A DNA stretch of 64,000 bases, taken from assembly GCA_035525785.1 (NCBI GenBank), contig DATLDQ010000024.1, positions 1-64,000 of the forward strand. Direction: 5' to 3'. The notes beneath the pieces were generated by a model. It did not search any database and was not told where the DNA came from. It worked only from the letters and a program-made list of their open reading frames with translations. The translations under genes and the position numbers were made by a program. This document shows positions 1-11,886 of the stretch, in pieces. Origin of the DNA: CADEED01 sp035525785. Its GTDB lineage: Bacteria; Pseudomonadota; Gammaproteobacteria; Steroidobacterales; Steroidobacteraceae. Positions within the stretch are counted from its first letter, which is position 1, and each line of letters opens with the position of its first letter.

Positions 1-1948
1 CGAGCAGCGTCTGGTAAAAGAAGTACTCGAGCGCGGAGTCGTCGAGCGCGCGCGCTTCTTCGCCGAGGACCCGGTGCCAGCTGCGCACGCGCTCGGCCCA
101 CTGCTCCGGGATCTCCGCGAGAGTCACCAGGCGCATGCGCATGTCCTCGCCGCGCTTGGTGTCGTGCGTCGAAGTGCCGAGCATGCCCGCGGGCTGGCTG
201 CGCTGGCGCTCGAGATTCACCGCGTGGAACTCCTCGAGCGTCCCCGCGAGACGCCGCGGATCCCCGCCCACCTCGTTGTGCGAGATGAGCCGGTTGTATC
301 GATAGAACGCCGTGTCCTCGAGGCCCTTGGCCATGACCGGCCCGCTGTATTGCTGGAACTTCATCGCGCAACGCAGCGCCGCGTGACGGCTGAACCCGCT
401 GCGCGGTGATGCCACCAGCGAGCCCGTGAGCAGCAGCTCGAGGAAGTCGAACACGCTCGGGTCGAGATCGCGTTCGAGGAGGCGCGCGCCCGCCAATGCG
501 GACAGGATGCGACGGCGATCGGTCTCCGAGAGCTCGCCGCGCGAATCTAGGTAGGTGCGGTAGACAGGGAAGCAGGCCACGGTGGCGCGCAGCGCGCGGT
601 GCAGGATGCGCCGCGTGAAATCGGCGGTGCGCGAGTTCTGGCGGGCCACGCGGGCGGCGTCGCGCGCGAGCACGTTGAGCTCGCTGGCCATCTCGTTCTT
701 CATGACGAAGATCTTGCTGTCGCGCACGATCTCCTCGAAGGTCGCGCGCTCGCCGCTGAATTCGCGCCAGGTCGCGGTCAGCGCGCTCTCGCCGCGCCCG
801 TCGGTGAGCAGGCGCAGCACCTGGTTGCCGAATTCGTAGCCCGTGGTGCCTTCCACCTGCCATTCGGCCGGCAGTCGCTCGTCCTCGGCGAGGATCTTCT
901 CGACCACGAGGTAGAAAGGCCGGGAGACACCGGTGGTGTCGAGCGCCATCTCGCGCAGCCGCGCGAGATACTGGCCCGGGTCGAGCAGGCCATCGATGTG
1001 GTCGATGCGCAGTCCGTCGATCACGCCATTGCGCAGCAGCTGCGCCACCAGCCGATGGATGTGCTCGAACACCTCGGGCAGCTCGACTCGCAGCCCCGCG
1101 AGATCATTGATGTTGAAGAACCGGCGGTAGTTGATGTCGTCGCCGGCCACGCGGAAGTGACTGGCGCGCCAGTACTGGCGCTGAATGAGCGCGTCGAGCT
1201 CGCGACGCGTCGCGTCGGCGCCGCCATTGAGCCGGCGCAGTCTCTCCGCGATGCAGGCCGCGGCTTCGCGACGGCTCGCCACGATGCTCGCGAGCTCGCG
1301 CTTGAGCTCCTCGGCGCGGCGTTTCACCTGCGGACGCCATTCCGGCAGTGCGCTGAACGCATCGCCGAGCCGCTCAAGATCCGCATCCTGGCTGCCCAGT
1401 ACCTGCGCGTAGTGCAGCGGCGAGATGGGCAACTTGTGCGAGTCGTAGGCCCAGATGGCGAAGCTGCCGGCCTCGGCGTCGAATTTGAGCTCGAGTTTGC
1501 CGTCTTCGAGCGCCGCACCGTACTGATCCCCCAGCACGGGCACGAGCAGCTTTTCCGTGAGATACAACGCCGCCGGCTCCCAGTCGATGTCGAACCAGCC
1601 GGCGAACGATGAGTCCGGGCCCCACTCCAGCACGTCCAGCCAGAGCGGATTGTCCGCGCCGCCGACGCCCATGTGGTTGGGCACGAAGTCGAGGATCTGC
1701 GACAGACCGGCGGCGTTGAATGCCTCGTGCATGGCGCCGAAGGCCGTGTGGTCGCCGAGCTCCGGATTCAGCTCGTCGTGCGCGACGATGTCATAGCCAT
1801 GCGTGCTGCCCGGCCGGGCGCGCAAATAGGGCGATGCATACACATGGCTCACGCCGAGCTCGCGTAGATAGGACGCGACCGCCGCGGCGCCCGTGAATCC
1901 GAACTCGCGACGGAACTGCAGTCGGTAGGTAGCCCGGGGCGCCTTCAT
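1..1948 (-). CDS. treY: maltooligosyl-trehalose synthase (partial, C-terminus beyond window)
   Basis: GH13 enzyme that isomerises the reducing-end alpha-1,4 bond of maltodextrins to an alpha,alpha-1,1 bond, the first step of the TreY/TreZ trehalose route. About 649 residues are present and the frame is still open at position 1, so the C-terminal part is cut by the window edge. The ATG at 1948 lies 7 bases after the treZ stop. Visible motifs are TYRLQF at the N-terminus, HGYDIV, FVPNHMG (GH13 region I) and DGLRIDHIDGLLDP near residue 313, which holds the predicted nucleophile Asp. It is the last visible gene of the leftward glgX-treZ-treY operon. The identification is firm. Confidence 0.95.
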   Translation of the reverse strand, partial: MKAPRATYRLQFRREFGFTGAAAVASYLRELGVSHVYASPYLRARPGSTHGYDIVAHDELNPELGDHTAFGAMHEAFNAAGLSQILDFVPNHMGVGGADNPLWLDVLEWGPDSSFAGWFDIDWEPAALYLTEKLLVPVLGDQYGAALEDGKLELKFDAEAGSFAIWAYDSHKLPISPLHYAQVLGSQDADLERLGDAFSALPEWRPQVKRRAEELKRELASIVASRREAAACIAERLRRLNGGADATRRELDALIQRQYWRASHFRVAGDDINYRRFFNINDLAGLRVELPEVFEHIHRLVAQLLRNGVIDGLRIDHIDGLLDPGQYLARLREMALDTTGVSRPFYLVVEKILAEDERLPAEWQVEGTTGYEFGNQVLRLLTDGRGESALTATWREFSGERATFEEIVRDSKIFVMKNEMASELNVLARDAARVARQNSRTADFTRRILHRALRATVACFPVYRTYLDSRGELSETDRRRILSALAGARLLERDLDPSVFDFLELLLTGSLVASPRSGFSRHAALRCAMKFQQYSGPVMAKGLEDTAFYRYNRLISHNEVGGDPRRLAGTLEEFHAVNLERQRSQPAGMLGTSTHDTKRGEDMRMRLVTLAEIPEQWAERVRSWHRVLGEEARALDDSALEYFFYQTLL

Positions 1949-1955
1949 CGCCCGA

Positions 1956-3786
1956 TCACCCCGCGAGCGTCCATCGCACGCTCCATGGCGCCATCAGCGC
2001 CTGCTCGGGCTTCTCGCCTTCGTGCCACAGCACGAGCCCGTCGTCATGCGGAAACTCGTGCGCCTGCGCCGACAGGTTGGCGGACAGCCGCAGTTCCCGT
2101 CCGCGTTCGCAATCCCAGCGCACGAACACCGCGCCCTCGTCGACCACCTGCCACTCGGCGCCGTGATGGATCTCGCGGATCAACGGCACGATGCGCGCGC
2201 GCCGCTCGTCCAGCGCGCGCTGGAACCAGCGCAGCATCGCGGCGTGCTCCGGCACCGCGCAGTCCTCCCAGCGCAGCTTCGACGCCTCGAAGGTGCGGCT
2301 GTCCTGGGGATCGGGGATGACGTCCCGGGTGCGCGCGTCGGCGAATTCGGGGAAGCGGCTGAACTCTTCCCGCCGCCCCTTGCGCACGGCGTCGGCGAGC
2401 TCGCCGTGAAAGTCGCAGAAGAACTGGAACGGCTGGCGCGCGTTCCACTCCTCGCCCATGAAGAGCATCGGCACCTGTGGCGCCAGCAGGTAGACCGAGC
2501 TCACGGCGCGCAACACATGGGGCGGAACCGACCGGCCGATGCGGTCGCCAAAGGCGCGGTTGCCCACCTGGTCGTGGTTCTGCAGGAATGACACGAACGC
2601 CGACGGCGGCAACACCTTGCTCGGCGATCCGCGCGCGCGCCCGCGAAACTGCATGATCTCTCCCTGGAACGCGAAACCCTCGGCGATCGCGCGCGCGAGC
2701 TTGTGCGTGTCACCGAGATACTCGCCGTAGTAGCCGGCGGACTCCCCGGTGGCAGCCACGTGCAGCACGTGGTGGATGTCGTCGTTCCATTGCGCCGTAT
2801 AGCGCCGCACCGCGGCCTCGCGCCCGCGGCCGTGATCGGTCCCGTATTGACGGATCAATTGCCGCGTCTCGTTCTCCTCGTTCTCGAGGATGAGATGCAG
2901 CGGCCGGTCGCGGATCTCGCGGCGCGCGCGCTCGGCGATCTCGTCGAGCAGGTGCAGCTCGCTGTCGTCGCGGATCGCATGCACGGCATCGAGCCTGAGT
3001 CCGTCGATATGGAACTCGCGCAACCAGTAGAGCGCGTTCTGCACGAAGAATTCGCGCACCGGCGCGGCGTCGGCGCCATCGAAGTTGATGGCCGCGCCCC
3101 AGGGCGTATGGTGGCGCTCGGTGAAGAACGCCGGGGCGATGCGCGGTAGATAGTTGCCATCCGGCCCGAAGTGGTTGTAGACGACATCGAGCAGCACCGC
3201 GATGCCGCGCTCGTGCGCCGCGTCGACCAGCGCGCGCAGGTCGTCTGGCCGGCCATAGCTCGCGTCCGGCGCATACAGGAAAACGCCGTCGTAACCCCAG
3301 TTGCGCGTGCCGGGGAAATCCGCCACGGGCATGATCTCGATGGCCGTGATGCCGAGGCCCGCGAGGTGATCGAGCTTCTCGATGGCGGCGAGGAAGGTGC
3401 CTTGCGGCGTGAAGGTGCCGACGTGCAGCTCGTAGATCACCATCTCTTCCCACAGGCGGCCACGCCACGGAATGCTCCACGGGTATTCGGACCCTGGCAG
3501 CAGCTCGCTCCAGCCGTGCACGTCGTCGGGCTGAAATCGCGAGGCGGGGTCGGGCACCACGGTGCCGTCGTCGAGCTCGAATGCGTAGCGAGCGCCCGCC
3601 ACGACGTCGCGCACGTCGACCTGGTGCCAGCCGCCGGCGCGCGGTGTCATCGCCCGCGCCGGCTGTCCTGCGATGCGCAGCTGCACCGCGCTCTCCGCGG
3701 GCGCCCAGATCAGGAAGCGCGCGCCGCCGCCCTCCAGCCAGCGCGGCCCGAACGAGTATTCGCGTCGGGACTGCGCACCCGAGCTT

Positions 3787-3803
<17 letters not shown>
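1956..3803 (-). CDS. treZ: malto-oligosyltrehalose trehalohydrolase
   Basis: Hydrolyses the maltooligosyl-trehalose made by TreY to release free trehalose. The protein has 615 residues, normal for the family. An N-terminal CBM48-like domain lies near residues 15-105 (YSFGPRWLEGG, FLIWAP). The GH13 barrel follows with DVVYNHFGPDGNY (206-218), GLRLDAVHA with the predicted nucleophile Asp272, LILENEEN near 304-311 with the acid/base Glu, and FLQNHDQVGNR. The start is a GTG at 3803 preceded by a GAGG ribosome site, and it overlaps the glgX end by 17 bases, which implies translational coupling. No usable Met lies nearby. Confidence 0.95.
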
Positions 3804-5922
<2,119 letters not shown>

Positions 5923-6020
5923 GATGTCCTAACAATAGTTGTTCGGACGGGCCCGGGGACCCGCCAGTTACAAGCGATCATCGTAGGAGCGCTCCGACCC
6001 GGGCGCTTACCGTCATCCGG

Positions 6021-8465
6021 TCATACGCGCGGAGGATCGCTGAAGCGTTCGAAGTGTCGATGCCTGGCGATCGCCGCCACGAACCTCTCCACGGCATCCC
6101 CTGCGTCATCCGCGAGCAGCACACCGGGGTCGGCCTTGCCATCGGGCAGCCTGTCAGGAATGCGCGCAGCCTCGATGAGGCGGGCACCGGCTCCCAGCGC
6201 CAGTATCGGTTTGCAGTGGCGGTACTGATCCCTGAGGAATTCCGGCGCCAGCCCCACCGCCGCGAGCGCCGCCACCCCTCCGTCACCGTCGGGGATGACC
6301 ACGGCGTCGAAAATCACGGACGGCGCCGCCTCCAGCGAGACCTCGACGTCGATACTGCCGCCGTCGGCGGTCTTGACCTCGCCCATCTTGAGACCGACGT
6401 ACCGGGGTACGGCACCTTCGGCAGCCAGCGCCTCGTGCAGCCGGCGGAGTGACTTCCCCGCGACGCCGTCGGCGACCAGCAATGCGATTCGGCGCGTGCG
6501 AATTCGTCCGTCACCAGGACGCGCCAGCAACGACAGCGCCGGTGAGCGCTTCACTTCGGGACGCATGTTGCGTGGCACCAGCGGCGGCTGCGCATCCGGG
6601 ACATCGATGCCGAGACCTGCCGCGACGGCGCGAGCCAGCCCTTCATTGACATTCACCAGTTGGGAGACGACCCGCTCACGGATGGCCGGTACCTGGACCT
6701 TGGTGAGCTCGAAGCGATAGGCGCGAATGATGTGCGCCTGCTCCACCGGCGATTGGCTCTCGTAGAACAGGGCCGCCTGCGTGTAGTGGTCGGCGAATTT
6801 TTCCGGCTTGCCGCGCACCTTGTCTTCTTCCGTAGGCTGGGGGAAGGACGTGAAGCCGCGCGCACCCGCCTGGAAGGGGCAGCCGCCGGCCAACGAGTTC
6901 GGCTCATACGACACGCGACCGCGGTTGATGGTCTGGCGATGGAAGCCATCGCGCTGATTGTTGTGCACCTGCACGACCGGCGCGTTGATCGGGATCTCGT
7001 GGAAGTTAGGGCCGCCGAGGCGGGTTATCTGCGTGTCCACGTATGAGTGGATGCGTCCGGCCAGGAGCGGATCGTTGGTGAAATCGAGGCCCGGCACGAT
7101 GTGCGCCGTGCAAAACGCCACCTGCTCGGTCTCCGCGAAGAAATTGTCGGGATTGCGATTGAGTACCAGCCGGCCCACGGGCCGCACCGGCACCAGTTCC
7201 TCCGGCACGATCTTGGTGGCATCGAGCACGTCGAAGCTGAACTTGTCGGCCTGCTCCTCGGTGAATACCTGCAGGCCCAGTTCCCATTCGGGAAAGGCGC
7301 CTGCCTCGATGGCTTCCCACAGATCTCGACGGTGGAAATCGGGATCCGCGCCGGAGATCTTGACGGCCTCGTCCCAGTCCAATGAGTGCGTGCCGGCCAC
7401 CGGGTTCCAGTGGAATTTCACGAAAACACTCGCGCCCTTCTCATTGATCATGCGGAAGGTGTGCACCCCGAAGCCTTGCATCATCCGATAGCTGCGCGGG
7501 ATGGCGCGGTCCGACATGATCCACAACTGCATGTGAACCGACTCGGGCATCAGCGAGACGAAATCCCAGAACGTGTCGTGCGCGCTGGCGGCCTGAGGCA
7601 TTGCATGGTGCGGCTCGGGCTTCACCGAATGGACGAGGTCGGGAAACTTCATCGCATCCTGGATGAAGAACACCGGGATGTTGTTGCCCACCAGATCCCA
7701 GTTTCCCTCGTCCGTGTAAAACTTGACCGCGAACCCGCGGACGTCGCGCGCGGTATCGGTGGAGCCACGCTCCCCAGCCACGGTCGAAAATCGTACGAAC
7801 ACCGGTGTTCGTTTGCCCGCTTCCGAGAAGACCGCCGCGCGGGTCAACTTGGTCAGGGGCTCATAACACTCGAAGAAGCCATGCGCGCCAGAGCCACGCG
7901 CATGCACTATCCGCTCCGGGATGCGCTCATGGTCGAAGTGCGTGATCTTCTCGCGCAGTATGAAATCTTCGAGCAACGCGGGGCCGCGTAGACCCGCCTT
8001 CAGCGAATTCTGATTGTCAGCGACGGGAACGCCCTGGTTGGTGGTCAGCACGCGGCCACCTGAATCCGCGCGCACGCGGTCGAGTGGCCCATTGGTGGCG
8101 TTGAAACCCATGGGTGGCGCGCCTGAACCCGTCTTCAGCGACGGATTGACCTCGGTCAAGGTGCTGCCGGTCGCGGCCGGATCGCGCGGCGCCCCGTGGG
8201 CACCCTCCTCGGGTTCGCGCGCGGCGTCACCGTATTCGCCGGCCTTGGTGGGGTTTTCGGGCATGGCCGCGGCGAGCTCGTCGGCGACAACCATCTTGCG
8301 CGTCGCGGCATCGGCGAGATCCGCGCCCGGCGTCTTCGACGACGGACCGCTCAAAGTGGAGCGTGCCGAGGTCCTGGCGGATTCGGGGGTCTTCGCGGGA
8401 CGCACGGCGCTCTTGCGTCCGGACGCGATGCGCATGGGGCCTCGCGGCGCTTTCTTCTTCGCCAT
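6021..8465 (-). CDS. katE: catalase, large-subunit HPII type
   Basis: Decomposes hydrogen peroxide in the cytoplasm. 814 residues from the ATG at 8465; a longer frame to 8558 exists but would run into the upstream gene. Residues 1-120 are a Lys/Ala/Pro-rich extension. The catalase core has VHARG with the distal His, VRFSTVAGERGS, and RIHSYVDTQ with the heme-ligand Tyr. The C-terminal 150 residues are the flavodoxin or GATase-like domain typical of large catalases (RRIALLVADGV, VIPDG). It starts 1 base after the stop of the ferritin-like gene, so the two are probably co-transcribed. Confidence 0.95.
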   Translation of the reverse strand: MAKKKAPRGPMRIASGRKSAVRPAKTPESARTSARSTLSGPSSKTPGADLADAATRKMVVADELAAAMPENPTKAGEYGDAAREPEEGAHGAPRDPAATGSTLTEVNPSLKTGSGAPPMGFNATNGPLDRVRADSGGRVLTTNQGVPVADNQNSLKAGLRGPALLEDFILREKITHFDHERIPERIVHARGSGAHGFFECYEPLTKLTRAAVFSEAGKRTPVFVRFSTVAGERGSTDTARDVRGFAVKFYTDEGNWDLVGNNIPVFFIQDAMKFPDLVHSVKPEPHHAMPQAASAHDTFWDFVSLMPESVHMQLWIMSDRAIPRSYRMMQGFGVHTFRMINEKGASVFVKFHWNPVAGTHSLDWDEAVKISGADPDFHRRDLWEAIEAGAFPEWELGLQVFTEEQADKFSFDVLDATKIVPEELVPVRPVGRLVLNRNPDNFFAETEQVAFCTAHIVPGLDFTNDPLLAGRIHSYVDTQITRLGGPNFHEIPINAPVVQVHNNQRDGFHRQTINRGRVSYEPNSLAGGCPFQAGARGFTSFPQPTEEDKVRGKPEKFADHYTQAALFYESQSPVEQAHIIRAYRFELTKVQVPAIRERVVSQLVNVNEGLARAVAAGLGIDVPDAQPPLVPRNMRPEVKRSPALSLLARPGDGRIRTRRIALLVADGVAGKSLRRLHEALAAEGAVPRYVGLKMGEVKTADGGSIDVEVSLEAAPSVIFDAVVIPDGDGGVAALAAVGLAPEFLRDQYRHCKPILALGAGARLIEAARIPDRLPDGKADPGVLLADDAGDAVERFVAAIARHRHFERFSDPPRV

Positions 8466-8466
8466 G

Positions 8467-9063
8467 TCAGTGCCTCGGCTGGCGCGACTCTTTCGCGCTC
8501 TGGGCTTCGGCGGCGGTAGACACGTCGCGCTTCTCTTCCGCGGGCGGAAGCTCGGCATCGAGCCCGAGGGATTCCATCCACAGCTCCCGGCACCAGCCCT
8601 GCGTGTGATACAGATGTTCGTCCTCTTCGTCCTCTATCTGCTCGTAGGCGCTCTGCAGGATCTTCTGCTGCTCCGCCGAAGGCAGGGCCTTCGCCACCTC
8701 GCCGAGGAGTTCCCAGTCCATGTGGTCCTTGGTTTCGGCCAGCACCACGCATTCCGCCGCGACGATCTGGGCCGCGGACGGGTTCCCGGCGGACAACGCA
8801 GCTTCCATCGCCTGCAACAGCGCATTGCCATTGGCGCGCACGATCATGACCCCGGGCGTCATCGTGAACGGATCGATGCCGAAAGCCTCACAGATATCGG
8901 TCAGCGCCTCGACATGTTGTTCGGTCTGACGGAGGTACTTGCTCCATTCACCCTTGAGGTCTTCCCGCAGGGCACAGGTGATGGCGGCCTTGTAGATCTT
9001 TACCCCACCGCGCTCGTGTTCGAGCGACTGCAGGATGAGTTCGTTGACTTGGGTTGAGTTCAT
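8467..9063 (-). CDS. ferritin-like domain protein upstream of katE
   Basis: 198 residues, all helical in appearance. It contains Glu/His-rich segments spaced as in ferritin-like four-helix bundles: LEHERGG near residue 16, TEQHVEAL near residue 48, ECVVLAETKDHMDWEL and EDEEDEHLYH towards the C-terminus. A di-metal site with a peroxide- or iron-handling role next to catalase is plausible but inferred. The start ATG at 9063 has AGAGG 5 bases upstream. The stop TGA at 8467-8469 is followed one base later by the katE start, so the pair should be translated from one mRNA. Specific substrate unknown. Confidence 0.8.
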   Translation of the reverse strand: MNSTQVNELILQSLEHERGGVKIYKAAITCALREDLKGEWSKYLRQTEQHVEALTDICEAFGIDPFTMTPGVMIVRANGNALLQAMEAALSAGNPSAAQIVAAECVVLAETKDHMDWELLGEVAKALPSAEQQKILQSAYEQIEDEEDEHLYHTQGWCRELWMESLGLDAELPPAEEKRDVSTAAEAQSAKESRQPRH

Positions 9064-9312
9064 GGAAGCCTCTTGAATGAGGCGCGTATTAACTCGCATC
9101 GCACGCCCGCCGCTTGTAAGACGCCCAGTGGGGAGTGCGGCCAAATGTCGCTGATCCACTGTCTCGAATGTAGGAAGCAGTCCGGCGAGGGTTGTGAGCC
9201 ATCCGCACCTGCCTCCGTGCCTCGCGCCGACTTGCGAGTGACGCGGTTGCCGATGCGCAGATAACGGCCCCGGGCGCAGTGTTGCCGACCGGAACGTCAG
9301 GAGTTTTCCAAC
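9064..9312. promoter_or_regulatory. divergent control region between ferritin-like/katE and SDR operons
   Basis: 249 bases between two divergent operons. On the minus strand GCCTC-ATTCAA-GAGGC (9083-9068) forms a 5-bp stem that contains the AGAGG ribosome site of the ferritin-like gene, so it could mask translation start. On the plus strand AGGAG lies upstream of the SDR ATG. I do not see convincing sigma70 boxes, so the promoters are assigned only by position. Confidence 0.35.
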
Positions 9313-10101
9313 ATGGATAGCAACCGCCCTCTCGCCATCGTCACCGGAGCCTCGAGCGGCATCGGTCTGCACCTGGCACTCGAAGCAGCGCACCGTGGTT
9401 ACGATCTGGTGATCGCGGCCGACGAGCCGCTGACTACCGCCGAGGAGTCCATTCGCACGCTCGGCGCCAACGTGGAGTCCGTGGAGACGGATCTCGCGAC
9501 CGCCGACGGCGTGAGCGAGCTCTATGAGAAGGTGCGCGGCCGCAACGTTGCGGCCTTGCTCGCAAACGCGGGCCACGGCCTCGGCAAAGGCTTCCTCGAC
9601 CAGGATTTCGATGACGTGAAGCACGTGATCAACACCAACATCACGGGCACGGTCGATCTCATACAGCGTGTGGCGCGCGACATGCGCCAGGCAGGCACCG
9701 GCAAGATCCTCATCACGGGCTCGATCGCGGGTTTCATGCCTGGAACGTTCCAGGCTGTCTACAACGGCAGCAAGGCCTTCCTCGATTCGTTCTCGTACGC
9801 GCTGCGCAACGAGCTCAAAGACAGCGGCGTCTCCGTCACCTGTCTGATGCCCGGTGCCACGGACACTGATTTCTTCGAACGCGCCGACCTCATGGACACG
9901 AAAGTGGGTTCCGACGACGCCGCCAAGTCCGATCCCGCGGACGTAGCACGCACCGGGTTCAATGCCATGGAAAACGGCGAAGCGGGTGTGGTGGCCGGAC
10001 TGTCCAACAAGTTGCGCGTCGCGCTAGCGGGCCTCGTGCCCGAAACCATGCTCGCCGAGCAGCATCGCAAGATGGCCGAGCCCGGCACCGCGCAACACTG
10101 A
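9313..10101 (+). CDS. short-chain dehydrogenase/reductase (SDR)
   Basis: NAD(P)-dependent oxidoreductase of 262 residues. The Rossmann motif TGASSGIG is at 11-18, NAG at 85-87, the catalytic Ser at about 137, and Tyr150-x3-Lys154 in YNGSK. Substrate unknown. The start ATG at 9313 has AGGAG about 9 bases upstream. It heads a rightward operon SDR-SRPBCC-ADH-TrxR-like. Co-location with catalase, ferritin-like and hemerythrin genes suggests aldehyde or peroxide-damage detoxification under stress, which is inference. Confidence 0.92.
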   Translation: MDSNRPLAIVTGASSGIGLHLALEAAHRGYDLVIAADEPLTTAEESIRTLGANVESVETDLATADGVSELYEKVRGRNVAALLANAGHGLGKGFLDQDFDDVKHVINTNITGTVDLIQRVARDMRQAGTGKILITGSIAGFMPGTFQAVYNGSKAFLDSFSYALRNELKDSGVSVTCLMPGATDTDFFERADLMDTKVGSDDAAKSDPADVARTGFNAMENGEAGVVAGLSNKLRVALAGLVPETMLAEQHRKMAEPGTAQH

Positions 10102-10110
10102 GGGCACACC

Positions 10111-10686
10111 ATGGACAGAAAAGATCAGGACTGGGGCGACGCCCCGGCGTCCACCCATAAGGACAAGAGTGCGCAGGCAGCGGGCCTGCCCGCGGCGGAA
10201 GACGGCGACGTGCTCGTGGCGCGCAGCGTGACCATCAACCGTTCGCGCCACGAGCTCTATGACTTCTGGCGCGACTTCCGCAACTTGCCCCTGTTCATGG
10301 AAAACATCGAGAGCGTCGCACTCATCGACGCCGACCGCTCGCATTGGCGCGTGAAAGGCCCCGCGGACAGCACGCTCGAGTGGGATTCGATGCTCACCGA
10401 GGACATACCCGGCGAAGTGCTCGCCTGGACGTCCGTCCAGGGCGCCGACGTGCCCAATACCGGGCGCATCGAGTTCCGCGATTCGAGCAACGGCCGCGGC
10501 ACCATCGTCACGGCGACGATCGCTTATGAACCGCCGGCCAGCAAGCTGGGCGAGCTCATCGCGAAGTTGTTTGGCCGCGAGCCCAAGATCCAGGCGCGGC
10601 GCGACCTGCGCCGTTTCAAACAACTCATGGAAACGGGCGAGATACCTACGTCGGCGCCACCCGAAGCGGCGCCCAGGAGCGAATGA
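10111..10686 (+). CDS. SRPBCC (START-like, cyclase/dehydrase) family protein
   Basis: 191 residues with the START/Bet v1-like fold signature of bacterial cyclase/dehydrase proteins: VARSVTINRSRHELYDFWRDFRN at the first strand and helix, then WEWDS-like and VTATIAYEPPAS strands, and a long C-terminal helix (RRDLRRFKQLMETGE). Such proteins bind hydrophobic ligands in a cavity; many in stress clusters are uncharacterised. The gene starts 9 bases after the SDR stop and its stop abuts the ADH start directly (TGA then ATG), so it is in the same operon. Confidence 0.85.
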   Translation: MDRKDQDWGDAPASTHKDKSAQAAGLPAAEDGDVLVARSVTINRSRHELYDFWRDFRNLPLFMENIESVALIDADRSHWRVKGPADSTLEWDSMLTEDIPGEVLAWTSVQGADVPNTGRIEFRDSSNGRGTIVTATIAYEPPASKLGELIAKLFGREPKIQARRDLRRFKQLMETGEIPTSAPPEAAPRSE

Positions 10687-11886
10687 ATGCGAGCACTCAC
10701 GTGGCAAGGCAAGACTGACGTCCGAGTCGAGACCGTACCCGATCCGGGCATCGTGAACCCCCGTGACGCGATCGTGCGCATCACGTCCACGGCGATCTGC
10801 GGTTCGGACCTGCACCTGTACGACCACATGATCCCCGGCATGAAGTCGGGCGACATTCTCGGCCACGAGTTCATGGGCGAGGTCGTGGAAGTGGGCAGCG
10901 GCAACCAGAAGCTCAAGGTGGGCGATCGCGTGGTGGTGCCCTTCGTCATCGCTTGCGGTCAGTGCTTCTTCTGCCGGAAGCAGCAGTTTGCGGCCTGTGA
11001 CAATTCGAACCCCGCCGACAAGTCCGACCCTTCCGAGATGGCATACGGCTACTCGATGGCGGCGGCTTTCGGCTACTCGCATCTCACGGGCGGATATTCT
11101 GGCGGTCAGGCGGAATACGCGCGCGTGCCGTACTCGGACGTCGGCCCCATTGTCGTCCCCGACAATGGCATCGACGATGACGAGGTGCTGTTCCTTTCAG
11201 ACATCCTACCCACGGGCTGGATGGCCGCGGACAACTGCGACATCGAGCAGGGCGACGTGGTCGCGGTGTGGGGCTGCGGCCCCGTGGGGCTCTTCGCCAT
11301 CCAGAGCGCGTTCGTCATGGGCGCGCATCGCGTCATCGCCATCGATCATCACCCTCGCCGGCTGCAACTGGCTCAGAACCTCGGCGCCGAAGTCATCGAC
11401 TTCGAACAGGTTCAGGTGCGCGAGGCTCTCTATGAGCTCACCGGGGGCATCGGCCCGGATGCCTGCATCGACGCGGTGGGCATGGAAAGCCACGGCATGT
11501 CGCCCGACAACATCCTGGACCACGTGAAGGTGAAGACCTTCATGGCTACGGACCGCGTGCATGCGCTCCGCCAGGTGATCATGGCCACGCGCAAAGGTGG
11601 CCGCGTGTCGATACCCGGCGTCTATGGCGGCATCGCCGACAAGTTTCCGATAGGTGCACTGATGGAGAAGGGGCTGACCATCAAGAGCGGGCAAACGCAC
11701 GTGCAGAAATACACGAAGCAGCTGCTCGATCTCATCCTGGAAGGAAAACTGGACACTACTTTCCTCATCAGTCACCGGCTGGATCTCGAGGATGCGGCCG
11801 AGGGCTACAGGAACTTCAAGGAAAAGCAGAACGAGTACACCAAGGTGGTCTTGAAGCCGGGCCTCAAGGCCCCCACGCGACATTGA
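10687..11886 (+). CDS. zinc-dependent alcohol dehydrogenase (formaldehyde-dehydrogenase-like MDR)
   Basis: 399-residue medium-chain dehydrogenase. Catalytic zinc ligands Cys38 and His60-Glu61 (GHEFMGE) are present, as is the structural zinc site Cys90/93/96/104 (CGQCFFCRKQQFAAC). The coenzyme site is GCGPVGL near residue 198. The length and the YGYS-type insert after the zinc lobe match the glutathione-independent formaldehyde dehydrogenase-like branch. It likely oxidises or reduces aldehydes; the exact substrate cannot be read from sequence. It begins immediately after the SRPBCC stop and its TGA overlaps the TTG start of the next gene. Confidence 0.92.
   Translation: MRALTWQGKTDVRVETVPDPGIVNPRDAIVRITSTAICGSDLHLYDHMIPGMKSGDILGHEFMGEVVEVGSGNQKLKVGDRVVVPFVIACGQCFFCRKQQFAACDNSNPADKSDPSEMAYGYSMAAAFGYSHLTGGYSGGQAEYARVPYSDVGPIVVPDNGIDDDEVLFLSDILPTGWMAADNCDIEQGDVVAVWGCGPVGLFAIQSAFVMGAHRVIAIDHHPRRLQLAQNLGAEVIDFEQVQVREALYELTGGIGPDACIDAVGMESHGMSPDNILDHVKVKTFMATDRVHALRQVIMATRKGGRVSIPGVYGGIADKFPIGALMEKGLTIKSGQTHVQKYTKQLLDLILEGKLDTTFLISHRLDLEDAAEGYRNFKEKQNEYTKVVLKPGLKAPTRH

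Noticed and set aside
599..1612. 337-codon plus-strand frame opposite treY
   Set aside because: Antisense shadow of a GC-rich gene; treY motifs are unambiguous on the minus strand.
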